Below, one piece after another: positions 25,472 to 34,460 of a stretch of 64,000 nt of DNA. A program made the position numbers and the translations under genes. The DNA is taken from contig NZ_CP139986.1 in NCBI RefSeq assembly GCF_034424175.1, forward strand, positions 3,348,001-3,412,000. Reading direction: 5' to 3'. This stretch comes from Kluyvera intermedia. Lineage in GTDB: Bacteria > Pseudomonadota > Gammaproteobacteria > Enterobacterales > Enterobacteriaceae. The notes beneath the pieces were generated by a model. That model was not told the origin of the DNA. It saw only the letters and a program-made list of their open reading frames with translations, and ran no database searches. How positions within the stretch are numbered: position 1 is the first letter of the stretch; each line of letters starts with the position of its first letter.

Positions 25472-27082
25472 TCAGCCCTGCGAGCGGCTTGCCAGCCACT
25501 GACGTAATTGTTTTTTATCGACTTTACCGACGTGGGTCAGCGGCAGTTCATCCACACACTCGACGCGGTCAGGCAGTTTAAATTCAGCCACCCCCTGCTC
25601 ACGCAGGAAGCGACGCACCTGCACGGCGCGCAGCGGTTCTTTAACCACCAGATAAGCGCAGCTTTTTTCACCCAGCAGGCTGTCTTCCATACTGACCAGC
25701 GCCGCGTAGATAACCGCCTCATGGCGCAGCAGCAGGTTTTCAATTTCTTCAGCAGCAATCTTCTCGCCGCCGCGGTTGATCTGATCTTTCTCGCGCCCTT
25801 CGACGGTGATGTAGCCGTCCTGGTCGATGGCGATCAGATCGCCGGAGCAGTAAAAACCGTCGGCATCAAAAGCGCTGGCATTGTGCTGCGGGCTTTTGTA
25901 GTAGCCACGGAAAGTGTACGGGCCACGGGTCATCAGGCGACCCACCTCACCGCGCGGCAGCGGGTTACCGTCGGCATCCGCCACCCACACTTCATCGTCC
26001 GGGCACATCGGATAGCCCTGGGTATTGAGGATTTTCGCCTCAGAATCATCCAGACGGGTGTAGTTCACCAGCCCTTCTGCCATCCCAAATACCTGCTGTA
26101 GCTGGCAGCCAATCTCGGCAGGAATGCGCGCCGCCAGGGTCGCCGACAAACGCGCACCGCCAACCTGTAACAGCGTTAGCGAACGGAGCTGCGCGTTGCT
26201 GCCCCATTCTCCAATCGCCTGTAGCCACAGACTGACAGCAGGTGGCACCAGCGCCGCAACGTTAACCTGATGTTTTTCAATCAGCGGGAAGCACAGCGTT
26301 GGGCTTGGATCCGCCGCCAGCACCACCGTACCTTCGGCGAGGAATACCCCCAGCGCGCCCGGTGAACTCATGGCGTAGTTGTGCGCCGACGGGATCGCAC
26401 ACAGATAACGCGTCTGCGCATCAAAGCGGCAAATCTCATTACTGCGGCGAATACTGTAGTAATAATCGTTGTGGGTGCGGGGAATCAGCTTCGGTGTGCC
26501 GGTACTGCCGCCGGAAAGCTGGAAGAAAGCCACCTCATCGGCGGCGGTCGGCGTGGCGATAAAGTCGCCCGCAGGGCGCTCAATCGCCGCTTCCAGCGCG
26601 TGCTCTCCCGAGCCATGGCGCAGCAATACCACGCGCACCGAGCGGTGCTGTTCGCAGAAAGTATTGAGGAATGCGTCATCGCCAAACAGCGCATGCGAAC
26701 GGTCGGCAATCAGCGCGACCGGCGCAATCTGCTCAGCGTAGGCATTCAGCTCACTACGCTGATGGCTGAACAGCGCGTTCACCGGTGCCACACCGATTTT
26801 CAGCAGCGCAAACAGCGTCATATAAAATTCAGCAATGTTGCCCAGCTGTACCAGCGCGGTTTCGCCGCGCTTGAGCCCCTGACGCTGCAAGGCGGCGGCA
26901 AGGTTATCAACAGACTGGTTAAGCTGGCGATAGCTTATCTGGCGTTCGCCATCAATTACCGCTATCGCATCACTGTCCGCGTGACGGGTCAGCATGTCGG
27001 TCAACAGCAGATCCTGCCAGTAGCCTTTTTCACGATAGCGCGCCGCCAGCGCGTCCGGCCAGCGGGTAAATTCCACGGTCAT
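25472..27082 (-). CDS. entE: 2,3-dihydroxybenzoate-AMP ligase EntE
   Basis: Adenylating enzyme of 536 residues, the E. coli length. It activates 2,3-dihydroxybenzoate with ATP and transfers it to the EntB carrier arm. The phosphate-binding loop is LSGGSTGTPKLIPRTH; later core motifs are GMAEGLVNYT, YYCSGD-like FYCSGDLIAID and GREKDQINRGGEKI. The C-terminal catalytic lysine region is THVGKVDKKQLRQWL. It lies 9 bp after entC and 13 bp before entB in one operon. Confidence 0.97.
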   Translation of the reverse strand: MTVEFTRWPDALAARYREKGYWQDLLLTDMLTRHADSDAIAVIDGERQISYRQLNQSVDNLAAALQRQGLKRGETALVQLGNIAEFYMTLFALLKIGVAPVNALFSHQRSELNAYAEQIAPVALIADRSHALFGDDAFLNTFCEQHRSVRVVLLRHGSGEHALEAAIERPAGDFIATPTAADEVAFFQLSGGSTGTPKLIPRTHNDYYYSIRRSNEICRFDAQTRYLCAIPSAHNYAMSSPGALGVFLAEGTVVLAADPSPTLCFPLIEKHQVNVAALVPPAVSLWLQAIGEWGSNAQLRSLTLLQVGGARLSATLAARIPAEIGCQLQQVFGMAEGLVNYTRLDDSEAKILNTQGYPMCPDDEVWVADADGNPLPRGEVGRLMTRGPYTFRGYYKSPQHNASAFDADGFYCSGDLIAIDQDGYITVEGREKDQINRGGEKIAAEEIENLLLRHEAVIYAALVSMEDSLLGEKSCAYLVVKEPLRAVQVRRFLREQGVAEFKLPDRVECVDELPLTHVGKVDKKQLRQWLASRSQG

Positions 27083-27091
27083 TGGGGTTCC

Positions 27092-28273
27092 TTAATGCAG
27101 GCCGAAAACATTCAGCATGGTAGAAAGTTTGACGCCGGTTTCGCGCCACTCAGACTCAGGCGATGACGCGGGAACAATCCCTGCGCCAGCAAACAGACGC
27201 ACGCCGTTGTCCTTCACTCGCGCACAGCGGATAGTCACCACCCACTCACCGTTACCTTCGGCGTCGCACCAGCCGACAATGCCGCCGAACAGATCACGCT
27301 CGAACGGTTCCAGCTCGGCAATCACCTGTTTAGCAACCTGATGAGGGAAGCCGCTCAACGCCGGCGTCGGGTGCAGCAGACAGGCCAGCGTCAGCGCGTT
27401 TTCACAAGGCTTGGCCTGACCTTCAATCGGCGTCGCAAGGTGCCAGAGGGTTGGCGTGGTAATCAATTGCGGGGTATTGGGTAGCGTCAACTGGAGGCTG
27501 CGTGGAGCCAGCGTTTTTTTCATCGACTGGGTCACTAGTTCGTGCTCGTGACGGTCTTTTTCCGATGCCAACAGGCGGTTACCCGCTTCGCGATCGAGGA
27601 CGTCGTCCGGCTGACGGCGAGCGGAACCCGCAAGCGGCAGAGAGCTATAGTGGTCACCCTCTTTGCGCAGCAGCAGTTCGGGGCTAGCGCCCAGCAGCAC
27701 ACCGCCGTCTGGCAGCGGGACGTGGAAGTTAAAGCTTGCTGGATTTTGCGCGATTAAGCGCTCCAGCAGCGCACCGCTGTCCAGATTTTGCGTAGCTTTA
27801 ATATCAATCAACCGCGAGAGCACCACTTTGTCGACCTGCGGCGTTGCCGTAAGCGTAGCGGCTTTGGCAACCATATCGAGGAAAACGGGGTGCTCCGGGA
27901 TTTCCTGACGTTCAGTTACCTTCATCGGCTCACGCGAAGCGTTATAGCGTGATGACTTCTGTTTCGCGGGACGTGAGAACGTCTCGCAACGCTCAGGAAT
28001 AAACAGCGCGGAAGGCTGACGGGTATCGAATGGGATCGCCCCGACCATCACCGGGTTTTCGATTCCGGCCGCTTTTGCCGCCGCAAAAGCGGAGGCCAGC
28101 TCTTTCTGGAAGGCGCTGTCTGGCGCATCGCCCCCTTCGGCAGAACAGGTCAAGCGCGTAAAGCAGCCCGAGGTGGTAAAACTGCGAAATGGCGACATAA
28201 AGAAAAAGCTGTCCGCCGGGACCAGGGTCTGGTGCTGCTGTTCTTGCGTTTGGGCTGCCACTGACGTTTCCAT
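27092..28273 (-). CDS. entC: Isochorismate synthase EntC
   Basis: First enzyme of enterobactin synthesis, converting chorismate to isochorismate with Mg2+. With the start METSVAAQTQ the protein has 393 residues (391 in E. coli). Chorismate-binding-family motifs are present: KVVLSRLIDI, PLAGSARRQP, LASEKDRHEHELV and the metal-site segment LFGGIVGWCDAEGNGEW. A Fur-box-like sequence lies 28-42 bp upstream in the divergent region shared with fepB. Confidence 0.97.
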   Translation of the reverse strand: METSVAAQTQEQQHQTLVPADSFFFMSPFRSFTTSGCFTRLTCSAEGGDAPDSAFQKELASAFAAAKAAGIENPVMVGAIPFDTRQPSALFIPERCETFSRPAKQKSSRYNASREPMKVTERQEIPEHPVFLDMVAKAATLTATPQVDKVVLSRLIDIKATQNLDSGALLERLIAQNPASFNFHVPLPDGGVLLGASPELLLRKEGDHYSSLPLAGSARRQPDDVLDREAGNRLLASEKDRHEHELVTQSMKKTLAPRSLQLTLPNTPQLITTPTLWHLATPIEGQAKPCENALTLACLLHPTPALSGFPHQVAKQVIAELEPFERDLFGGIVGWCDAEGNGEWVVTIRCARVKDNGVRLFAGAGIVPASSPESEWRETGVKLSTMLNVFGLH

Positions 28274-28300
28274 ATCATCCTCCAAAAACGATAAAGATAT

Positions 28301-28315
28301 TACGAATAATTATCA
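28301..28315. promoter_or_regulatory. Fur-box-like site between entC and fepB
   Basis: TACGAAT A ATTATCA fits the 7-1-7 Fur motif (TGATAAT n ATTATCA): the right half is perfect and four of seven bases match in the left. The divergent entC-fepB region is Fur-controlled in E. coli. Confidence 0.65.
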
Positions 28316-28506
28316 TTTATATTTTGGTTCGGTAACCTAAAAGTAAACGCTCCGTATGTCAACAGGACGAAGCAGCATCTTGTGCTTAATAGCCTCGCAA
28401 TTTGCCCGACGTTGTTCTTCAGCTCCGTGGGCATAACACTTGCATCAAGGCAGAAGATTAGTTGAAAATGAGAAGCATTAACCAACTCGAACCAGGACTC
28501 GTATTC

Positions 28507-29466
28507 GTGAACTTCACTGCACTTTGGCGTACCGTCGCATTGTTCGCCTGTTTTAGCGTTTTGGGATTATCCTCAGCTCATGCCTCTGACTGGCCGCGAC
28601 AGATAACCGACAGCCACGGCGTCCATACGCTGGAACAAAAACCAACCCGCATCGTCTCCACCAGCGTCACCCTCACCGGCTCCCTGCTGGCGATTGATGC
28701 GCCGGTGATTGCCAGCGGAGCCACCACGCCGAATAACCGCGTCGCCGACGGCCAGGGATTTTTGCGTCAATGGGGCGATGTGGCAAAAGCGCGTAAACTC
28801 ACCCGGCTGTATATCGGCGAACCGAGCGCCGAAGCGGTTGCCGCACAAATGCCGGATCTGATCTTGATAAGCGCTACCGGCGGTGATTCTGCGCTGGCGC
28901 TGTACGACCAGCTCTCGACCATCGCCCCAACGCTTATCGTCAACTACGACGATAAAAGCTGGCAGGCGCTGCTGACTCAGCTTGGTGGCATGACCGGCCA
29001 GGAAAAGCAGGCCGCCGCGCGTATCGCCGAGTTTGATAAACAGCTGGCAACGGTGAAACAGCAAATTAAGCTGCCACCACAGCCGGTTAGCGCCGTGGTG
29101 TATACCGCCGCGGCCCACAGCGCCAACCTGTGGACCAGCGAGTCCGCGCAGGGGCAATTCTTGCAGCAGCTTGGGTTTACGCAAGCCACCCTGCCCGCTG
29201 GGCTCCACGCCAGCCAAAGTCAGGGCAAACGCCATGACATCATCCAGCTTGGCGGCGAAAACCTGGCAACCGGGTTGAACGGCGAGAGCCTATTCTTGTT
29301 TGCCGGTGACCAGAAAGACGTTGATGCGGTTTACGCCAATCCCCTGCTGGCACACCTGCCGGCGGTGAAAAATAAACATGTTTATGCGCTGGGTACCGAA
29401 ACATTCCGCCTGGATTACTACAGTGCGACGCGGGTGTTAGAACGTCTGTCGGTGCTGTTTGGTTAA
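28507..29466 (+). CDS. fepB: Ferric enterobactin-binding periplasmic protein FepB
   Basis: Substrate-binding protein that carries ferric enterobactin from FepA/TonB to the FepDGC importer. With the GTG at 28507 the precursor has 319 residues and a signal peptide ending SAHA, followed by SDWPRQITDSHG; E. coli FepB has 318. In-frame starts at 28462 and 28468 would give a longer N-terminus and cannot be excluded, because the AGGA at 28494-28497 only moderately supports the GTG. Conserved stretches are TSVTLTGSLLAID, IYANPLLAHLP-like VYANPLLAHLPAVK and GTETFRLDYYSA. Confidence 0.95.
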   Translation: MNFTALWRTVALFACFSVLGLSSAHASDWPRQITDSHGVHTLEQKPTRIVSTSVTLTGSLLAIDAPVIASGATTPNNRVADGQGFLRQWGDVAKARKLTRLYIGEPSAEAVAAQMPDLILISATGGDSALALYDQLSTIAPTLIVNYDDKSWQALLTQLGGMTGQEKQAAARIAEFDKQLATVKQQIKLPPQPVSAVVYTAAAHSANLWTSESAQGQFLQQLGFTQATLPAGLHASQSQGKRHDIIQLGGENLATGLNGESLFLFAGDQKDVDAVYANPLLAHLPAVKNKHVYALGTETFRLDYYSATRVLERLSVLFG

Positions 29467-29477
29467 ACACTTGTGCA

Positions 29478-29572
29478 CTCCCGGGGTCGCATTCTGCTCG
29501 CCCGGGCTACCGTGTGATTTTGGATTGCCAGTTGCTGTAGCCCGGATAAAGCGTTTACGCCGACTCCGGGTT
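29478..29572. repeat. REP-type palindromes between and inside the fepB and entS 3' ends
   Basis: Two GC-rich palindromes lie between the convergent genes: about 29478-29510 and 29538-29572. The second (CCCGGATAAAGCGTTTACG continuing to CTCCGGG) includes the last five codons and the stop of entS. It is followed by TTTT on the plus strand and could also act as a terminator for fepB. Confidence 0.75.
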
Positions 29573-30793
29573 TTCGCGCCGAAACCGCCGCAGCTCACCG
29601 AGCACCAGCAGCAAAATCCCACCGACAATCGCTAACCCCCAGCCGCTGACGCTCGCCGAGGCTACCGGTGTGAGCATCACGCCCAACCCGCCTAACAGCG
29701 CCGCGCCAATGGCATCACCGGTCACGTTCTGCGCCGTCCACAGGCCGTTAATACGGCCCAGCATTGCCTCCGGCGTCTGGGTTTGAATCAGGGTATATTG
29801 CAGCAGAGAACTGATAGCGCTCAGCCAGCCAAACAGCGCCAGACACACCATCCCCAGCGCCCAATGCGGCATCATGGCAAACATTCCAATCGCCACAAAC
29901 GCAGCGACCGTCGCCAACAGCATTATCCAGCCCGGACGCTCGTTGTGCGCCAGCTTGCCGCTGGTCAATGCGCCAAAAGCTGCGCCCAGCGGAATCGCGC
30001 CATACAGCAGGCCAATCTGCGCCGCTGACATCTGCCAGCCCTGCGCCAGTGCCGGATACAGCACGCGCACGGCACTCGCCATCGTGACTAGCGCGCCCAG
30101 CAGCGCAATACCACCAATCAGCGGGCTACTGAGCAGAAAACGAAAACCGGCCACCAGCGAGGCGAGCGGGTGCTCACGCGGCTGCGGTGGCGGCGGTAAT
30201 TGCGGTAAACGCAGCAGCGTCAACGTCGTGATAAAGGTCCCGAGCGCCGCCAGCAGGTAGTTCCACGACACCCCGCCGGAGGCCAACAGCAGCCCGCCCA
30301 CCATAGGCGAAATCACCGATCCCAGGCGCACCGTCAGCATGGTAATCGCTCCGGCTTGCATCAGGTTTTCGCGCCCGACTAGCGCTGGCGTCGCTGCCAG
30401 CAGCGCCGTGACGCCAAGCGAGGCAAAGAAGCCATCCCATAAACCCAACACATATATCGCCACCAGCGACGGTTCCGGCAACAGCGCGTTCAACCACAGG
30501 CCGATAAACCCAATACCGCAGGTGCCGCGCGCCAACAGAATCAACTTGCGGCGTTCGTAACGATCGGCCAGCACACCGCCGACCATCAGCCCGATAAACA
30601 TCGCGCTACCGGTTAATGTCACCGACAGCCCCACCTGCCAGGTGGAATGCGTCATCATCTGGATTTGTACCGGCACGGCAACACCGAGCAGGCCAAGTGA
30701 AAGAATGGAGATAAAACGGGCAATAAACACGGCGCGGAAGGCCGGATGTGTTTTGAGTAGGCTCAGATTTAGCAGCCAGGATTGTCGGTTCAT
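29555..30793 (-). CDS. entS: Enterobactin exporter EntS
   Basis: Major facilitator family exporter of 412 residues with about 12 membrane helices that moves enterobactin across the inner membrane. The sequence follows E. coli EntS (416) from MNRQSWLLNLSLLKTHPAFR to the last helix. Family loop motifs include GVLADRYERRKLILLARG between helices 2 and 3. The C-terminus is shorter and different (ENPESA), because the final codons and stop lie in a REP palindrome. It is divergent from fepD, with a Fur box in between. Confidence 0.96.
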   Translation of the reverse strand: MNRQSWLLNLSLLKTHPAFRAVFIARFISILSLGLLGVAVPVQIQMMTHSTWQVGLSVTLTGSAMFIGLMVGGVLADRYERRKLILLARGTCGIGFIGLWLNALLPEPSLVAIYVLGLWDGFFASLGVTALLAATPALVGRENLMQAGAITMLTVRLGSVISPMVGGLLLASGGVSWNYLLAALGTFITTLTLLRLPQLPPPPQPREHPLASLVAGFRFLLSSPLIGGIALLGALVTMASAVRVLYPALAQGWQMSAAQIGLLYGAIPLGAAFGALTSGKLAHNERPGWIMLLATVAAFVAIGMFAMMPHWALGMVCLALFGWLSAISSLLQYTLIQTQTPEAMLGRINGLWTAQNVTGDAIGAALLGGLGVMLTPVASASVSGWGLAIVGGILLLVLGELRRFRRENPESA

Positions 30794-30862
30794 TACAAGA
30801 CCTTGTGACTTATTTTCATACCCTTTCCAAGGGCGCTCATGCTAACATAAACGAATAAGATA

Positions 30863-30881
30863 GATAACGATAATCACTATC
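30863..30881. promoter_or_regulatory. Fur box between entS and fepD
   Basis: GATAACGATAATCACTATC matches the classic 19-bp Fur consensus at 17 positions. Overlapping GATAAT-type hexamers continue to 30888. It lies 24 bp before fepD and about 70 bp before entS, and should control both directions. Confidence 0.9.
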
Positions 30882-30904
30882 ATTATCACATCAGGGATGT
30901 CACC

Positions 30905-31912
30905 ATGTCGTTTTCCACTTCCGTGCTGCGTGTCGTTACGCTGCCCGGTTTACTGATACTGCTGTTTCTCGCCGTCACGCTCAGTTTGTTAATCGGTGCC
31001 CGACCGCTGCCTGTCTCCGTTGTCATAGATGCCCTCGGCGGTACCTGTCAGAGCGCTGACTGCATCATTGTGCTCGACGCCCGTCTGCCACGAACCCTGG
31101 CTGGATTACTCGCCGGAGGCGCATTAGGTCTTGCCGGGGCGTTGATGCAAACCCTGACTCGCAACCCGCTTGCCGACCCAGGTATTCTCGGTGTGAATGC
31201 CGGAGCCAGCTTCGCTATCGTACTCGGCGCCGCGCTTCTGGGAATTTCCTCTCCACAAGAACAGCTGGCCATGGCCTTTTGTGGCGCATTGGTTGCCTCA
31301 TTGATTGTGGCGTTTACCGGCAGCCAGGGCGGAGGACAGCTTAGCCCGGTGCGTTTAACGCTGGCGGGCGTGGCGCTCGCTGCCGTGCTGGAAGGATTCT
31401 CTAACGGTATCGCCCTGCTGAACCCCGACGTTTACGATCAGCTACGCTTCTGGCAGGCCGGGTCGCTGGATATCCGCACGCTGCAAACCCTCAAAACGGT
31501 GCTTATCCCGGTGCTGATTGCCGGAGCCGTGGCGCTGATGATGAGCCGCTCGCTCAATAGCCTGAGCCTTGGTACCGACACCGCGACTGCATTAGGAAGC
31601 AAAGTGGCACGCACGCAAATCATCGGGCTGCTAGTGATTAGTATTCTGTGCGCCAGCGCGACGTCGGTAGTTGGGCCTATCGCCTTTATCGGCCTGATGA
31701 TGCCGCATATTGCCCGCTGGCTGGTCGGTGCAGATCACCGCTGGTCGCTGCCCGTCACCCTACTGGCAACACCTTCTCTGCTCTTATTCGCCGATATTAT
31801 CGGTCGCTTACTGGTGCCCGGCGAACTGCGCGTGTCGGTAGTCAGCGCGTTTATTGGCGCGCCGGTGCTGATATTCCTTGTGCGTCGTCAACGCAGCGGA
31901 GGTGGCCGATGA
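30905..31912 (+). CDS. fepD: Ferric enterobactin permease FepD
   Basis: Membrane subunit of 335 residues of the BtuCD/FecCD-type importer for ferric enterobactin. It has about nine or ten membrane segments, with conserved RLPRTLAGLLAGGALGLAGALMQ and the coupling region GPIAFIGLMMPHIARWL. The stop codon overlaps the fepG start (ATGA), so the two are translated together. The strong Fur box just upstream indicates iron repression. Confidence 0.97.
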   Translation: MSFSTSVLRVVTLPGLLILLFLAVTLSLLIGARPLPVSVVIDALGGTCQSADCIIVLDARLPRTLAGLLAGGALGLAGALMQTLTRNPLADPGILGVNAGASFAIVLGAALLGISSPQEQLAMAFCGALVASLIVAFTGSQGGGQLSPVRLTLAGVALAAVLEGFSNGIALLNPDVYDQLRFWQAGSLDIRTLQTLKTVLIPVLIAGAVALMMSRSLNSLSLGTDTATALGSKVARTQIIGLLVISILCASATSVVGPIAFIGLMMPHIARWLVGADHRWSLPVTLLATPSLLLFADIIGRLLVPGELRVSVVSAFIGAPVLIFLVRRQRSGGGR

Positions 31913-32901
31913 TCGCGCCCTCCCGCCGCTTACTCGCCAGTTGCCTGCTGCTGGTCGCCGCTTGCGCGCTGTTAACGCTGCTCAGTCTGCGCAGCGGTGC
32001 AGTCACCCTGGAATTCTCACAAATTATCGCGGCGTTGTTCGGCAATGCCCCGCGCGCTATTACCATGGTGGTGACCGAGTGGCGTCTGCCGCGCGTGATG
32101 ATGGCACTGCTGATTGGCGCCGCGCTTGGCGTCAGCGGCGCGATTTTCCAGTCACTGATGCGTAACCCACTGGGCAGCCCGGACGTGATGGGCTTTAACA
32201 CCGGAGCGTGGAGCGGCGTGCTGGTGGCGATGGTCTTCTTTGGCCAGAACCTGACCACCATCACTCTGGCGGCGATGGCCGGGGGGATTGTCACCTCGCT
32301 GTTGGTGTGGGCGCTGGCGTGGCGCGACGGCATTGACACCTTCCGGCTGATTATTATTGGTATCGGCATCCGCGCGATGCTGATGGCCTTCAACACCTGG
32401 CTGCTGCTGCGCGCCTCACTTGAGACCGCTGTCTCTGCCGGGCTGTGGTTTTCCGGCTCGCTCAACGGCCTGATCTGGGCAAAAATCTGGCCCGCCGCGC
32501 CGTTAATGGTTGTGGCATTGGTCGGTTCCGCACTGTTGGTTCGCCGTCTGCGTCTTCTCGAGATGGGCGATGACAGCGCCTGTGCGCTGGGCGTGCGGGT
32601 CGAATCCTCCCGCCTGTTGCTGATGCTGGTTGCCGTAGTGCTCACCGCTGCCGCCACCGCGCTGGCAGGGCCGATTTCGTTTATTGCGCTGGTGGCCCCG
32701 CATATTGCCCGCCGCCTGAGCGGCACCGCCCGCTGGGGCCTGACTCAGGCCGCTCTTTGCGGCGCAGTTCTGCTGGCCGCCGCAGATTTCTGCGCCCAGC
32801 AGCTGTTCCAGCCATACCAACTTCCGGTGGGCGTGGTCACCGTCAGCCTTGGCGGTATCTACCTCATCGTGTTGCTTATTCAGGAGTCTCGCAAAAAATG
32901 A
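31909..32901 (+). CDS. fepG: Ferric enterobactin permease FepG
   Basis: Second membrane subunit of the ferric enterobactin importer, 330 residues as in E. coli. It carries the same family motifs as FepD: WRLPRVMMALLIGAALGVSGA, SLMRNPLGSPDVMGFNTGA and the coupling helix region GPISFIALVAPHIARRL. The start overlaps the fepD stop by four bases (ATGA) and its own stop overlaps the fepC start in the same way. Earlier in-frame starts lie inside fepD and are not needed. Confidence 0.97.
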   Translation: MIAPSRRLLASCLLLVAACALLTLLSLRSGAVTLEFSQIIAALFGNAPRAITMVVTEWRLPRVMMALLIGAALGVSGAIFQSLMRNPLGSPDVMGFNTGAWSGVLVAMVFFGQNLTTITLAAMAGGIVTSLLVWALAWRDGIDTFRLIIIGIGIRAMLMAFNTWLLLRASLETAVSAGLWFSGSLNGLIWAKIWPAAPLMVVALVGSALLVRRLRLLEMGDDSACALGVRVESSRLLLMLVAVVLTAAATALAGPISFIALVAPHIARRLSGTARWGLTQAALCGAVLLAAADFCAQQLFQPYQLPVGVVTVSLGGIYLIVLLIQESRKK

Positions 32902-33692
32902 CCGACACCGTAGCCCGTTTGCATGGCGAGCAGTTAACCCTCGCCTACGGTAAAAAAATCATTGCCGAGTCGCTGAACGTCACCATCCCGGATGGTCATT
33001 TCACGGCGATTATCGGCCCCAATGGCTGCGGTAAATCAACGCTCCTACGCACCCTTAGTCGCCTGATGACACCAACCCACGGTCACGTGTACCTCGATGG
33101 TGAAGAGATCCAACATTACGCCAGTAAAGAAGTCGCCCGGCGCATTGGTCTGCTGGCGCAAAATGCCACCACGCCAGGTGATATTTCCGTACAGGAACTG
33201 GTGGCACGCGGTCGCTATCCGCATCAGCCGCTGTTTAGCCGCTGGCGTCAGGAAGATGAAGACGCGGTGCAAAATGCCATGCTGGCGACCGGCATTGTCA
33301 ATCTGGCGAACCAGAGCGTAGACACGCTCTCCGGCGGTCAGCGTCAGCGAGTGTGGATTGCCATGGTGCTGGCGCAGGATACCTCGATAATGCTGCTCGA
33401 TGAGCCAACCACCTGGTTGGATATCAGTCATCAGATCGATCTGCTGGAACTGCTGAGCGAACTGAACCGCGAGCGGGGCTTTACGCTGGCTGCGGTGTTG
33501 CATGATTTGAATCAGGCCTGCCGGTATGCCACGCACCTGATTGCAATGCGGGACGGAAAAATTGTCGCAGAAGGCGCGCCAAGGGAGATTGTGACGCCGG
33601 AGTTTATTGAAGCGGTGTACGGGCTGCGCTGCATGATTATCGAAGACCCGGTGGCACACACGCCGCTTGTGGTGCCGCTGGGGCGGCGCTGA
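32898..33692 (+). CDS. fepC: Ferric enterobactin ABC transporter ATPase FepC
   Basis: ATP-binding subunit of 264 residues that drives FepDG. Walker A is GPNGCGKST (40-48), the signature LSGGQRQR starts at 144, and Walker B is IMLLDEP (164-170), followed by the H-loop AAVLHDLNQA. The C-terminus is slightly shorter than in E. coli (271). fepE, which follows fepC in E. coli, is absent; a 700-bp repeat region leads to entF instead. Confidence 0.97.
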   Translation: MTDTVARLHGEQLTLAYGKKIIAESLNVTIPDGHFTAIIGPNGCGKSTLLRTLSRLMTPTHGHVYLDGEEIQHYASKEVARRIGLLAQNATTPGDISVQELVARGRYPHQPLFSRWRQEDEDAVQNAMLATGIVNLANQSVDTLSGGQRQRVWIAMVLAQDTSIMLLDEPTTWLDISHQIDLLELLSELNRERGFTLAAVLHDLNQACRYATHLIAMRDGKIVAEGAPREIVTPEFIEAVYGLRCMIIEDPVAHTPLVVPLGRR

Positions 33693-33712
33693 GGAAACAC
33701 TACAAATCAAAT

Positions 33713-33743
33713 GTAGGCATGATAAGCGTAGCGCCATCAGGCA
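33713..33743. repeat. REP element after fepC
   Basis: GTAGGCATGATAAGCG continuing to GCGCCATCAGGCA is an inverted classic REP copy. It lies between fepC and the 189-bp repeat array. Confidence 0.7.
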
Positions 33744-33754
33744 CAACGGCGCAG

Positions 33755-34460
33755 ATTGCCCCCTCACCCTAACCCTCTCCCCAAAGGGGCGAGGGGATCG
33801 AACCGAGCGCGGTTTTATGAACTGAGCAAAATCATAAACCTACCCCAGAATCTCACGAATCACCGGCCCAATCGACTCAAATGCCGCGGGCGTTGCGCCC
33901 TCTCCCTTTCAGGGAGAGGGCCGGGGTGAGGGTACATCACGCACATTGCCCCTCACCCTAACCCTCTCCCCTAAGGGGCGAGGGGATCGAACCTAGCGCG
34001 GCTTTATGAACTGGGCAAAATCATAAACCTATCCCAGAATCTCACAAATCACCGGCCCTATCGACTCAAATGCCTCAGGCGTTGCTCCTTCTCCCTTTCA
34101 GGGAGAGGGCCGGGGTGAGGGTACATCGCGCACATTGCCCCTCACCCTAACCCTCTCCCCAAAGGGGTGAGGGGATCAAACCGAGCGCAGCTTTATGAAC
34201 TGAGCAAAATCATAAACCTACCCCAGGATCTCGCGAATCACCGGCCCAATCGACTCAAATGCCGCAGGCGTTGCTCCCTCTCCCTTTCAGGGAGAGGGCC
34301 GGGGTGAGGGTACATCGCGCACATTGCCCCTCCCCCTAACCCTCTTCCCTAAGGGGCGAGGGGATCAAACCGAGCGTGGTTTTATGAATTGAGCAAAATC
34401 ATAGACCTACCCCAGAATCTCGTGAATCACCGGCCCAATCGACTCAAATGCCGCAGGCGT
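33755..34460. repeat. Tandem 189-bp repeat array carrying copies of the entF 3' end
   Basis: Four units with an exact 189-bp period. Each contains the reverse complement of the last 17 entF codons and stop (copies at 33840-33893, 34029-34082 and 34218-34271; original at 34407-34460), a short spacer, and a GC-rich palindromic pair: CCCTCTCCCTTTCAGGGAG-type and CCCTAACCCTCTCCCC-type. The copies encode PVI(R/C)EILG where entF has PVIHEILG, and all keep the TAG stop. The copies differ by a few substitutions, mostly outside the palindromes. There is no start codon or ribosome site, so they are not genes. Confidence 0.92.

Noticed and set aside
33840..34271. The three entF-tail copies as possible small peptide genes
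   Set aside because: No start codon or ribosome site precedes the 17-codon tails; they are fragments within the repeat unit.
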